DNA of 64,000 nucleotides from Athripsodes cinereus (lineage: Eukaryota > Arthropoda > Insecta > Trichoptera > Leptoceridae): positions 3,286,001 through 3,350,000 of the forward strand of contig OX388314.1 of assembly GCA_947579605.1 (NCBI GenBank). Reading direction: 5' to 3'. The translations under genes were made by a program, and so were the position numbers. The first letter of the stretch is position 1, and each line of letters starts with the position of its first letter. Positions 1 to 9,125 of the stretch are shown piece by piece. A model generated the notes under the pieces. That model was not told where the DNA came from, made no database searches, and saw only the letters and a list, made by a program, of their open reading frames with translations.

Positions 1-245
1 TTACATTCTTAGGTAAAATAATATTGTGTTCTAATTGGTGTTTTTTATGTTTAAATTTTAAATCTGTGTCTATTTCTGGAATCTGTATTATATTATATTA
101 AGTATTTTGTTTTGTACAATACCTCTACACAGGACTTGTCCTCATGAGGTACAATACCTATTAGTTTGTATTATTAACGAAAATGTATACGTATTAATTG
201 ACTGCTGGTATTTTATATAACTGTATTAAATAAATAAATAAATAT
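1..245 (+). repeat. AT-rich sequence ending in an (AATA)n tail
   Basis: The stretch ends in an AATAAATAAATAAATA run at about 226-245, the usual look of a plus-strand LINE 3' tail. At 115-165 GTACAATACCT occurs twice around the small palindrome AGGACTTGTCCT. No coding remnant is visible, so the parent family is unknown. Confidence 0.4.
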
Positions 246-971
246 TTTTTTCCATACATAAGTATTTAATTATTTTTTCGATGTATAAATGCTTTGTTTG
301 GGAAGGTATATTAGAAATCTGAAGTTAGACAAGCATTTGATGCATTTTTATTTCCATGGCATGTGGCACGCGACATAATATGTCATGTATTATTATATTG
401 AAAATATTTTTTTGTGGCACTCAGGATCAAAAAGGTTCTCCATCCCTGCTATAGGCAGTGTTGAGTATTGTTATAGTATTAACTTAACAAAACCGTGTGT
501 TGTTTTTGTATCTCGTTAGTGGTATTGTAACGATTATTATCATTGGTCAGTTCATTTGATAGGAAAGCTTTGTAATTCGTTTGCGTACGTATTTATGTAT
601 CTATATTTGGACTATTTAATAAGCTTCGATAATTCATAACATAATTAACTTCAGGGACAATTTCTTGTGAATATATTTTCCGAAACTTTCACCAAACAGA
701 TGTATCTTTAGGTAACTAGGCTTTCTAGTATGCAGTGTTGTCTTAAAAGTTCTAGACGTTTCAGCACTTTTGTAGGTGGTATAATTACGAGTCTGAAGCT
801 TTTATATAATATAACTCATCTCTTGTCACAAACTTTGAGGTAGCTTATTTCAATATCTGGCATTGTAACACCAAAAGTTTCTAAAATATTTCGCTCGGCT
901 TGTCTGGTTTTTTGATTTCCGTAAGTTTTAGAGTGACTGTTTATTAGTTTTATATTTTATTTTATAGGTTT
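246..971. other. No feature recognised
   Basis: AT-rich sequence with short T runs. I see no ORF of note, no terminal repeat and no match to another part of the window. Confidence 0.5.
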
Positions 972-1105
972 TTACTTATTTATTTTATTCTTCACTGTAC
1001 ATTGGTTACAATATTATAAAATAAAACAGTGTAATAAAAACATCAGTTATACCATTCAATGTAGGTACAGAGGGCGAGTTTATCGCTAAAATGCAACTAA
1101 CCCGG
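972..1105 (-). mobile_element. LINE 3' UTR fragment, hairpin-tail family
   Basis: Read on the minus strand this matches the tails at 7000-7110, 11780-11912 and 37233-37382: a GTTAGTTG start, a GCGATAAACTCGCCCT block, a middle, then ACAGTGAAGAATAAAATAAATAA. The ATCGC/GCGAT hairpin seen in other copies is partly broken here. No coding part remains. Confidence 0.6.
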
Positions 1106-1363
1106 TTATTAAAATTAAAAAAACATTTACATAATATAATTATACACCTATACTAGTACATATCAACAGTTATAGAAGAATAAAAAATACAACACAAAGC
1201 AAGGAAAAGACGCATGATAGCAATAATATACTTATGGACACATAATAATAAAAAAGTGGAACATATTATATTGCAGCGCGCAGGGAAAGGGATTCCTTAG
1301 TCAGATACTAAATTCAATGAGAGGAAATCATTTTTGACAGCTTATCTGAAAAAATGAAAGGTA

Positions 1364-1543
1364 AGCGAAATAAATAAAACAAATTTATTCTACTATTTGT
1401 TTATTTGACGAGAGTGACGTCTTTCGTCTTGTAAGGACATTGGAAATTATCAACAGATTGGCAATATCCTAACAAGACGAAAGACGTCTCTCTTGTCAAA
1501 TAAACAAATAGTAGAATATAACATTTGCTTTATTTATTTCGCT
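1364..1543. mobile_element. Palindromic MITE (PalM family), complete
   Basis: Two arms of about 70 bp are near-perfect inverse copies. The left arm starts AGCGAAATAAATAAA at 1364 and the right ends TTTATTTATTTCGCT at 1543, with GACGTCTTTCGTCTTGT near the centre and a loop of about 40 bp. A half copy of the same arm is at 34488-34532; related palindromes are at 30904-31137 and 36391-36543 and a half at 56420-56515. The downstream text (TTCTACC... CCGACACA... GAATAAA) also recurs after other copies, so the palindrome may be part of a larger element. Confidence 0.7.
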
Positions 1544-1830
1544 ATGGAATTCTTCTACCTTAATACCGACACATTGAATAAATGAAAGGTGGATACCATC
1601 CTGATTTTTTAAGGAAGATTTTACTTACAGCGAGCACCATGAACAGGAAATGAGTTAGACAAAAGGTTTATGGATGTTCAGGTATAAAGTAAGTCCCTTA
1701 CTTCAGCATTGATAGGAAAGAGATCAATACTACTGTAATCCAATGTTATGGATATTTTTACATAATTTTTGTAACATAATTTTCCACGAAAATTTGAACT
1801 AGACAACCCGTCTATTAAGTCTATGGTAAC

Positions 1831-2080
1831 TACTACTACTACACCATCACGGCATATCCCACAAGTGGGGTAGCCAGCAGTCCAGCTGCATGTAAGAAAC
1901 ATGCAAGCTGTCCTCTCCGTGCCAATATAAAATCAAAACATTCAGGATGGGTGGCAAACCTCATCGCTGAATTTAAGATGTTAAATGTCTTAATTTTTTC
2001 GAACACCTTCCTTTTACAGGACACTCGAAAACTTACGGAGAAGAGTGGGAGACCAATTCTTTACCGGGTGCTCCACGGGA
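1831..2080 (-). mobile_element. SINE-A, full-length copy with 10-bp TSD
   Basis: A 250-bp insertion flanked by exact CTATGGTAAC repeats at 1821-1830 and 2081-2090. In sense (minus) orientation it runs from GGAGCACCCGGTAAAGAATT through TTTTCGAGTGTCCTGTAAAAGG, ATTCAGCGATGAGG and GGACAGCTTGCATG to CTACCCCACTTGTGGGAT, ending in GGTGTAGTAGTAGTAGT. The TSD and a 3' microsatellite mark it as a retroposon. No clear pol III A box is visible; GTGTTCGAAAA is only a weak B-box look-alike. It could be a SINE or a shortened derivative of an RTE LINE. Reading frames in it are incidental. Confidence 0.8.
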
Positions 2081-2353
2081 CTATGGTAACAACAGAAAGT
2101 AATGCCAGTAAAATTGTTGTTCAAGTATGTACCTATCGAAAATATTTTTTTGGTCGAATGAACAATTTAATTTTAGCAGACAAAAGAGTCCATTAATAAT
2201 AATTATTAAACGATGACTCTATTAATATTTGACCAGTTTGTTTTCAAATGCCTAGAATATTATCAATTACGTAGATACATTATTATTAAATTTGCAAGTT
2301 TTACGTAATATAATTCCAATAGATCGAAATAATATTTCATATTTTAGCATATA

Positions 2354-2830
2354 CAGTCAATTCCGCTTAATTGGGACAGCCGCTTATTTGGGATAAATCT
2401 CAAAGAACAGAAACCAAAAATAAATTTACATATATGTTTAATTGGGACAACATTCCGCTTAGTTAGGACAATAAATTTAATCTGTGCTGATTTTGTAGAA
2501 GTGAAATGTTACAAAAACAAAAGACAGACTACACTTTTGCATGTACCTACCCATTTATTAATTTAATTAGGAATATACATTATCATTTATAAATATTTGT
2601 TATTTATATGATAATGTATATTAGTAATTTACAGTTTCCAAGGGTATACAATATAAAATGATTGAAAAATATATGCATTGATTTATGTCTGTATTGCTGG
2701 TTTTTGGCCTTAGTTGCCAAAACCAAATAAATGTATTAAAAAAAATGTGAAATTCGCTTAATTGGGACAGCCACTTAATTGGGACAATGAGCCCAAGTCC
2801 CGATGTGTCCCAATTAAGTGGAATTGACTG
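2354..2830. mobile_element. Pogo-like Tc1/mariner non-autonomous element
   Basis: Terminal inverted repeats start CAGTCAATTCCGCTTAATTG on the left and end in the complement of CAGTCAATTCCACTTAATTG on the right. TA dinucleotides flank both sides (2352-2353 and 2831-2832), as expected for the Tc1/mariner superfamily. Subterminal copies of TTAATTGGGACA repeat at both ends, which could be transposase binding sites. The 477 bp hold no transposase, so it must have been moved in trans. Superfamily is well supported; pogo-like is my reading of the end sequence. Confidence 0.75.
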
Positions 2831-2989
2831 TATTATGACTAAATGCAATTTGTATTGCAGTAAAATTATTGGATTATAGGTAAACAGTTAGATACGATTA
2901 TTAAATTGATAATTAACGTTCTTAAAAAATATAAAAAGGTCACTACTCTTTCTAATAAATTTTGGAGTGCTCTATATAACTGTGATATC

Positions 2990-3030
2990 CAATCTTTTAA
3001 TAACATAACATAAATAAATAAATAAATAAC
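2990..3030 (+). repeat. (AATA)n tail
   Basis: CATAACATAAATAAATAAATAAATAAC is split by spaces in the record but forms one run; it looks like a plus-strand retroelement tail. Confidence 0.4.
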
Positions 3031-3033
3031 ATG

Positions 3034-3089
3034 CATAGACAATCCACACGTATCGAGCTAGTCTCAAACTAAGATATGAATCTTGTATT
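3034..3089 (-). mobile_element. SINE-C tail fragment
   Basis: Reverse complement matches the 3' part of the SINE-C at 35550-35800 (ATACAAGATTCATATC, then ACTAGCTCG and GTGTGGATTGTCTA). The tRNA head is absent. Confidence 0.55.
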
Positions 3090-3606
3090 GTGTTGTGGAA
3101 TTCTCAAGAAATAATTTTTCGAGAAATTTACCGAGAAATTTCTCGGTAAATTTCTCGAAGTAGAGAATTTTCGGAGATTTTTTTTTTATTTTTTATTTAA
3201 CAGTATAATAATAATAAATACTTTATTCAGTCAATCAATAACAATGTACAAATGTTGATACAATTTATCACTAATATGGCTACAATTAATTATGGAAACA
3301 AAAAATAACTGATGAAAAATCTTGATGTTTGACACCCCACATGCTCATATTTAAGTTAAAAAAAAATTGCCGGTAAAAAAGTGTTAATAACCTCTGATTT
3401 GGGCCTTGATTTTGGGCACAAATTTTTGGATCAATCAGGTTGGCTGCGAAGAAGTGTACTGGACGAAAGGTCATAACACCACTAAGAAAAATTATGGAGA
3501 GAAATTTCTCTTCCATCAGAGGAGAGATTCTCGGAGAAATTTCTCGTTCTCGAAATTTCTCGTTCTCGAGAAATTTCTTTGGAGAATTTTCTCTTCTCTC
3601 ATCACT
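3090..3606 (+). mobile_element. hAT-like non-autonomous element with GAGAAATTTCTC repeats
   Basis: A 517-bp repeat starting GTGTTGTGGAATTCTCAAG and ending CTCTTCTCTCATCACT. Both ends carry clusters of the palindrome GAGAAATTTCTC and its variants. A second copy lies inverted at 19062-19563 with the same middle (GACACCCCACATG, GGGCCTTGAT, AATCAGGTTGGCT). The AGTGTTG / CATCACT ends resemble hAT ends, but I see no 8-bp TSD, so the class is a guess. Frames here encode no recognisable protein. Confidence 0.55.
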
Positions 3607-3668
3607 AATTATTACTAACGCGATGATACACATATTATACACAATGGACTTAACACTAATACAATATG

Positions 3669-3780
3669 TAACACCCAGATTTCAAGAAAATTTCATTTTT
3701 TATTTTGCCATGGTCGGGAATCGAACCCGAGACCTTGTGATTCAAAGGCAAGGGCGTTACACCTGCGCCACACCTGCCGC
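3669..3780 (-). mobile_element. SINE-C (tRNA-derived) head
   Basis: In sense: GTGTGGCGCAGGTGTAACGC (A-box region), then GGTCTCGGGTTCGATTCCCG (B box and T arm), then ACCATGGCAAAATAAAAAAT and a CTGGGTGTTA word. The same order occurs at 35550-35800 and 60983-61225. It is a SINE head, not a tRNA gene: there is no matching acceptor stem and the tail is SINE-specific. Confidence 0.7.
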
Positions 3781-4760
3781 AATTTTTTATCTCCATCAGG
3801 TGCTTTTTTTAGGTCTCAAAAATCTCAGGCCTTGGCCTTACATTCAAATTTTTTACCCTTCACAAAATTTTCAGAAAGGTATTGAAATTTGAACTGCTTT
3901 TCTTGTTTTTGTCGAGAAATACTGCATAAAATATCCTTATAAGACTACATAAGTATTTGTATATTTATTTTTCATGTCGGAATCCAGAAACCCAATCAAA
4001 CTGACCTCCAGTACTGCGCAAAAAACAGCACGTAGAGATGCGTCAAAAATATTTTCCGTTGTGCATGTGACAGGGCACAATGGACACTCCAACATGTGGT
4101 GCTCAAGACTGAGTATTTCTGTTGTATATCATCTATTCTGAATGGTTTTTTTTACTAAACGGAGAGGACGACATGTAATTCAAATAAATATTTTCTGAAA
4201 AATCGACAGTTTTCAGAAAATAAATGTTAATTATTAATACGACACAAATTTCTCTCGTAAATACTGCCTTTTTAGTATTTGACTATAATGAATGATAATT
4301 AGGTACTTACATTCAAAATCTTTATAAAAGTTATTCATACAAATATTAATTTATAAAAATCAACAATATATAACTTTCCTTTATCGAATATTGCATCGCT
4401 CAAAAAATTGACATCGCATCGCCATCTAGCGGCGGAAGGCGGAAGTTATTTAAAAGTTTGTAAGCTTTCAATGTAACTTTCCCGCTGTTGTCACTTCACA
4501 CTCGTTAAACTGGACTATGTAAGTTCTAAGGCTGCGGTAAAATAAGTCTAGGCTAGAACCATAATGATACTGCAACTTAATATTTTGTCGCTTTTCCAAT
4601 AAACTTTATTTTACCAATACAATTCGATTGAATATTTCGAGTTCTAGCTCGAATTATTTTTTATACCAATTCAATCACCACTTGCAGCTTGGAATTCAGA
4701 AACATGGAAAATTTATTTATTTATTTATGAATTTTACATACATACTTACATACATACCAT
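3781..4760. other. No feature recognised
   Basis: Mostly AT-rich. 4395-4445 is a small GC-richer patch (CATCGCCATCTAGCGGCGG) with no identifiable parent. An ATTTATTTATTTATG run at 4712-4727 looks like a minus-strand tail. Confidence 0.5.
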
Positions 4761-4762
4761 CA

Positions 4763-5042
4763 CGCCGATTCCCTCGTGGGGTAGACAGAAAGGATCGAGT
4801 TCACTTCCTTCTATCCTTGCATACGTCTTTCGCTTCCGTCACTGTCATACAATTCCTCATGCATGCTCTCCTGTTCAATGTGCTCAACACGTGACCGTCT
4901 TGTAGGATTTGATTTAAATGATCTTGCCATTTAATCCTCGGACGTCCACGTCTCCGAGCACCATTCCTCTCAGCCAAATATATCTTCTTAGTCACTCTGT
5001 CCTCATTCATTCTTTCCACGTGCCCAAACCATATAAATGTTA
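4763..5042 (-). mobile_element. RTE-1 LINE, C-terminal ORF2 remnant and 3' end
   Basis: The minus strand encodes IWFGHVERMNEDRVTKKIYL, then GRPRIKWQDHLNQILQDG and RRACMRNC, the tract downstream of the reverse transcriptase in RTE-like LINEs. It then runs into the family 3' end with CTACCCCACGAGGGAAT and an ATAC/GTAT microsatellite (about 4735-4757). The protein frame reads on past the element into AT-rich DNA, so the upstream residues are not LINE. It is 5'-truncated and dead. A second copy in the opposite orientation lies 200 bp away. Confidence 0.75.
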
Positions 5043-5239
5043 ATTTACATTTATTTATTTTAAAACATATACCTATGTAGGTATTTATGTTTTTTTTTTT
5101 TTTAACATCGTATGGCTTAAAGATTTTTTTTTTAATTTCGCTTGTCGAACTCAACAAATAAAAAATTGACGTTTTGTATGTCCATTGCAATCAGAAAATC
5201 AGCATGGTACCGAACTTTCAATATACCCATATCGTAGTA

Positions 5240-5522
5240 GTTGTCAGGGTTTTGAACATGTGAAACGAATAGATGAAAAAGGGATGAGAATGAGAGTATA
5301 TGTATCTGAAAGACTGGATGTGAGAAAACGCAGCCGTCCAAGAACTACATGGCTGAGACACGTGGATCAGATTCTGATAAAAAAGACGGCAGCCATTGAG
5401 TTAGAGAAATCGGCGTTCAGTATGTGAAATCGTATGATTGTGAAAGAGGTATGTCAAGATAGGCTAAATAGCATTCCGTTCTCTCTTACCTACCCCACTT
5501 GGGATACGGATTTTGGGTAAAG
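5240..5522 (+). mobile_element. RTE-1 LINE, degenerate C-terminal remnant
   Basis: Encodes FEHVKRIDEKGMRMRVYVSE, then RSRPRTTWLRHVDQIL. A stop follows at about 5425, after which KEVCQDRLN and TYPTWDTDFG appear, matching the C-terminus of the copy at 25655-26161. Internal residues are deleted and changed, so this copy is older than that one. Confidence 0.7.
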
Positions 5523-5666
5523 ATATAAGGTTGCAATTATGTATGTTTTAGGATCTTTAAAAGTATTTTTATATACAGAGTAAAATATTGTATAGAAAAA
5601 AATTGTATTTCTGCCCAAGCTCATATTTTTAAAAATTGAAATCGTTTGTCTTCAGCTAACCCAACA

Positions 5667-5800
5667 TCATCATCATCATCATCATCGCCCTCAACGCTCC
5701 TCTCGGGAGCACAGGGCAGAAACCAGCCTCCTCCATTCAGAGCGTCTCTGTGCCAATTGCGTCACCTCTTCCCACGACATTCCTTGCGCTCTGATATCGT
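5667..5800 (-). mobile_element. LINE-X, 5'-truncated, with 10-bp TSD
   Basis: Exact TAACCCAACA repeats flank the insert at 5657-5666 and 5801-5810. The insert begins with a CAT/ATG repeat tail and, read on the minus strand, matches the last 130 bp of the LINE-X at 17729-18171 (NDIRAQGMSWEEVTQLAQR, RRSEWRRLVSALCSREER). This is a severe 5' truncation typical of target-primed reverse transcription. Confidence 0.85.
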
Positions 5801-5810
5801 TAACCCAACA

Positions 5811-6215
5811 AAATGAATAATAAATCAATTCTGCAAACCTAATTCAATGCAACAGGAGACTTTTAAAATTCAGTGCTTAAAAACATATTTTGTAGTATTT
5901 TTTATGTTTGCAATAAATATATTTATTTAAAAATAAGAGTTGAAAAAATATGAAAACACTCACTTATATATTCCACGCACCGCCCCTTTAATTTTTATGG
6001 AACCCTGATATGTGTATTAAATATTCAGATTAATTTTAATATATCATTGTAGAGTACATGTATGTACACGATATGATAATTATTATTCATATATACAAGG
6101 GCGGCACGTGGAGACAGAGTGTCATCAATAATAAAATAACGATTTCATTACATTCAATGTTAATATTATCCAATATGATGATAATATTCATTTGTGTATT
6201 GAAAAACGCCTGCGG
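5811..6215. other. No feature recognised
   Basis: AT-rich, with simple TTAAAT-type runs and no terminal repeats or coding remnant. Confidence 0.5.
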
Positions 6216-6467
6216 TTATTTATAATTCGGCAAAAGCGTATCAAATTGTTTAATATTGCACATGATATAGTAAACATATTTTGTAAAATCTTTCGTTGAA
6301 ATCGAGTCAAATAATACTTTTAACGTATTGCCAAATCCATTCGACATTTCTGGCATAATGGGGATATCAAATTGCTTGAAAGATAAAAAGATCGCTTCCC
6401 TGTTTATCAAAAAGGGATTGTCTATATTAGTGGCATGCATGTAATGTATGAAAATTGCCCTACATTT
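6216..6467 (-). CDS. Unrecognised ORF, possible protein fragment
   Basis: An open frame of about 84 codons runs on the minus strand from just after an in-frame TAG near 6468 to TAA at 6216; the first ATG is at 6440. The residues (CRAIFIHYMHATN, REAIFLSFKQFDIPIMPEM, STKDFTKYVYYIMCN) are balanced and unlike the lysine, asparagine and isoleucine-heavy translations of random AT-rich DNA. I do not recognise the family. It may be an exon, an internal piece of a transposable element or an old viral insertion; chance cannot be excluded. It abuts a LINE remnant on its right and has no clear splice sites. Confidence 0.25.
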   Translation of the reverse strand, partial: KCRAIFIHYMHATNIDNPFLINREAIFLSFKQFDIPIMPEMSNGFGNTLKVLFDSISTKDFTKYVYYIMCNIKQFDTLLPNYK

Positions 6468-6502
6468 CTACAATATTATATTGTCTTCTTTTCGTGTCGG
6501 TC

Positions 6503-6778
6503 AGCAAACGACAAAAATAACAAAACATTAAAATCTTTATTCACATTCCCTCCCAGAAAGCCACGACCTCTTTGGCAGCTCCCGCAGGTGAGTTCGCTCC
6601 ACGAATTCCTCCCAGTGACAATGTCTGGGAGCCATTGGATATGTCAGGAGGTGCCCAGTATTTTGTTCCTCTCCACAGTCACACACCGTGCTCTCAGCCA
6701 AACCCCATGTCTGAAGGTTCTTCCTAGTACGTCTTACTCCTGCTCTGATCCTGTTGAGGGTTTTCCACATTGGTCGTA
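6503..6778 (-). mobile_element. LINE C-terminus with CxC...H...P zinc-like motif
   Basis: The minus strand encodes MWKTLNRIRAGVRRTRKNLQ, then WGLAESTVCDCGEEQNTGHL and LTYPMAPR. The NRIRxGVxR...WGL...CDCGEEQ...HLL order is the familiar end of many insect non-LTR reverse transcriptases. The usual last cysteine of the motif (HLLxCP) is Y here, so the copy has decayed. A short 3' region follows to about 6503. Confidence 0.75.
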
Positions 6779-6829
6779 GTAGGTCATGGCCCGGTAACTT
6801 GTGGATACTTTTATGTGTCCGAGATTCTC

Positions 6830-7112
6830 ATAATAATCTATTTATTTATATGTACCTACATTTATATTATATATATCTTTGTAGTTTTTTTGTTTTTTAG
6901 CATCTTGTTTGGGGTTTGTTTTTTATATACTTTTATCTATATGTATTTTCTATTGTTTTATTTTTATTTATTCATTATTTTATTTTTTCGGGTTGGCTGG
7001 AAGAAATCGCATATGCGATAAGCCCGCCTTTTGGTAATTTATTGGAACAAAAACTTGTACACAGTATATATTGATGCCAATAAAGTTTTATTTATTTATT
7101 TATTATTTACAT
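6830..7112 (+). mobile_element. LINE 3' UTR, hairpin-tail family
   Basis: A T-rich stretch is followed by GGGTTGGCTGGAAGA, the hairpin ATCGCATATGCGAT at 7006-7019, AAGCCCGCCTTTTGG, AATAAAGTTTTATTT and a TTTA/ATTT tail. The same layout occurs at 11600-11912 and 37233-37382. The coding part is missing. Confidence 0.65.
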
Positions 7113-7124
7113 TATAACGTGGAT

Positions 7125-7240
7125 ATAATGTCCTAGAATTGATGAATTGTACAGTGTCCTTGAGGTACTTTAACACGTAAGCGACACTTTACTGTTGTCC
7201 AATAGTAAATTAACCATTCCATATTAAATGTGACTTCTAG
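7125..7240 (+). repeat. Rep2 interspersed repeat
   Basis: Contains ATGTCCTAGAATTGATGAAT, TGTACAGTGTCCTTGAGGTA, ACACGTAAGCGACACTTTA and TGTCCAATAGTAA. The same about 100-bp unit is at 40965-41060 and, inverted, at 55540-55640. Origin unknown; perhaps the end of a larger element. Confidence 0.6.
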
Positions 7241-8014
7241 TGGCAACATCAACTATCGATGCCAAATATTCATTTTTTTGCCATACATTCTGCTTACTTT
7301 CTTTTCTCGAAATTCTAGGGGTGGGTAACTGCCACGATTGCCCCTACTGGGTACCTACGCCCATGATTTAACCTTTGAATTATTGAAAGGAAATATTATA
7401 CGAGTTTAATAAATAAATAATAAATTTATGACATTTACAATGGGTGCAGGCGCTGAATAAAAGATTATATTCGTCTCTAAATATTTGAACATTATGCATG
7501 CTGTATTATTTTTTTAATATCTAATTGTATCAATAATAATTTTCTGTTTGATTGTTGATTTTATATTGAATTTCTGAGTATTTTCAATTTTCGTTTTGTA
7601 ATAACAATGATGAAACAAAGTTGAAACAATGCTCATAAATTATTTACTAACAAATTCTTGCAGACATAATGATTATTATTTTGTTTGAGTCAATTATTTT
7701 TCTTAAAAAGATTGTGTTAATTAACTAATCTCTTTCATCGAACTTTGCACATCATTACAGCTTTGGCAAATGCGATGTGCAAAAAGACACAATTGATTTA
7801 TACAGTTACACAATATCTATACAAATTAAAATCTCTTTTATTCTTCTCAAGACCATCCACGAAATATATTAAAATCATGGTAGACAAAATTACACTCACC
7901 ACTGAATGTTCTTTGCCTCAATCAGTGCAACAAAAATCCCCTTTAAAACACAGAAAGTATGCCACAGTGCTGAGCCAACAAATTAAATAAGACTCATTGC
8001 CAAATTTAACTCCT
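7241..8014. other. No feature recognised
   Basis: AT-rich. A frame at 7745-7990 reads plausibly (KTQLIYTVTQYLYKLKSLLF) but its composition is what random AT-rich DNA gives and nothing is recognisable. Confidence 0.45.
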
Positions 8015-8230
8015 TTCTGTAGGTTTTTGGGTGTCTTGTTAAAGGCAGGTATTCGAAAAAAATAAAGACATTTTGCTTACACTCTGAATTTGGAGGTTAG
8101 ATTTGCCATCTATCCCGAATGTCTTAATTTTTGCTGTAACAGAGAGGACAGCTTGCATGTTATCAAATTCAGCTAGTCTGCTGGCTTTTGAGATATACCA
8201 GACATATATGGGAATGTATTATGGTAGTTT
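8015..8230 (+). mobile_element. SINE-A, old diverged copy
   Basis: In order: TTTCTGTAGGTTTTTGGGTG, GTTAAAGGCAGGTATTCGAA, GGTTAGATTTGCCATC, CCGAATGTCTTAATTTT, GAGAGGACAGCTTGCATG and AGTCTGCTGGCT. The 3' tail has decayed beyond recognition. Confidence 0.7.
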
Positions 8231-9020
8231 ATCATGAATTTTTTTGGATGACTACACTCCAAATCTCTGACTCACAATGATGTATTTAATTAAAGGCAAT
8301 TAACACAAAAGTCATAAATCAATTGCTTGACATATACATTTTATTACTCCGAATGATAATCAGACTCGATGCATTTTATTGCATCTAATTTACCGCGTGA
8401 AGGAGCATTAATATTATTACACAATCATTGATTTAAATTAAGACCAAATTACGGGATTGCGTCATAAAAATGAAATGTCGGTGTATCCAATGGTGTCATA
8501 CCTTGTAACAATAGGGAATAAATATATTATTATTGATTTTGATCCATTTTATGACATTACATCTAAGTGAGCATCATAGATTAAGGGTACTGTACAAAAT
8601 TTAAAACTCGTACATACATATTATGTATGTAGTTCGTTACATGACTTCTATAATTTTGTGATTGTCTTTGCAATAATAAATTACATAATTTTCAAGTTTA
8701 CCTGAAGATTTCTCCAAACATATGCGAAAACGTTCGGATTTAATATCTTACATAAGGATAAGTAAACAGTGTTTGAATTTTTTATTTAATTTAAATTAAA
8801 AATTAACCACAGACCGAGTTAGTCCCAAATTATGGTAAGATATGAATAAGTATACTTATATTATTTATATCAGTGAGTCCACAATGATCTCATCTGTGGG
8901 ATACGGTTCCATAGTGTAGACAATTAAAAAGTACAAAAATCTCGATAATTATGATTATTTGATTTAGGAAAAAGAAGGTAGTGGAGTGAACAATTGAACA
9001 TGCCTAAAGAATGGACACAC
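8231..9020. other. No strong feature; possible SINE-C tail at 8800-8850
   Basis: AT-rich. The reverse complement of 8800-8850 (ATATCTTACC...TTTGGGACTAACTCGGTCTG) resembles the SINE-C tail. The rest shows no structure. Confidence 0.4.
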
Positions 9021-9024
9021 TTGA

Positions 9025-9125
9025 TATTTCCTCACATTGCTCTCCATGGTAAACCTATCGGAAGACCACCAAAGAGATGGGGAGACAAATTGAAATCCAA
9101 GAAAGGCAAAAGGAAGGCACTTTTG
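9025..9125 (+). mobile_element. LINE fragment with GRPPKRW motif
   Basis: A short frame reads GKPIGRPPKRWGDKLKSKKG, matching the RGRPPKRWKD stretch of the LINE pieces at 11110-11500 and 35860-35965. Stops follow at once. The overlapping minus-strand frame is incidental. Confidence 0.55.

Noticed and set aside
1678..2196. Several 60-80-codon ORFs around SINE-A
   Set aside because: Same frames recur only because SINE-A recurs; no conservation pattern suggests coding.
3286..3892. Overlapping ORFs of 118 and 150 codons
   Set aside because: They run through the GAGAAATTTCTC element and a SINE-C, both non-coding repeats.
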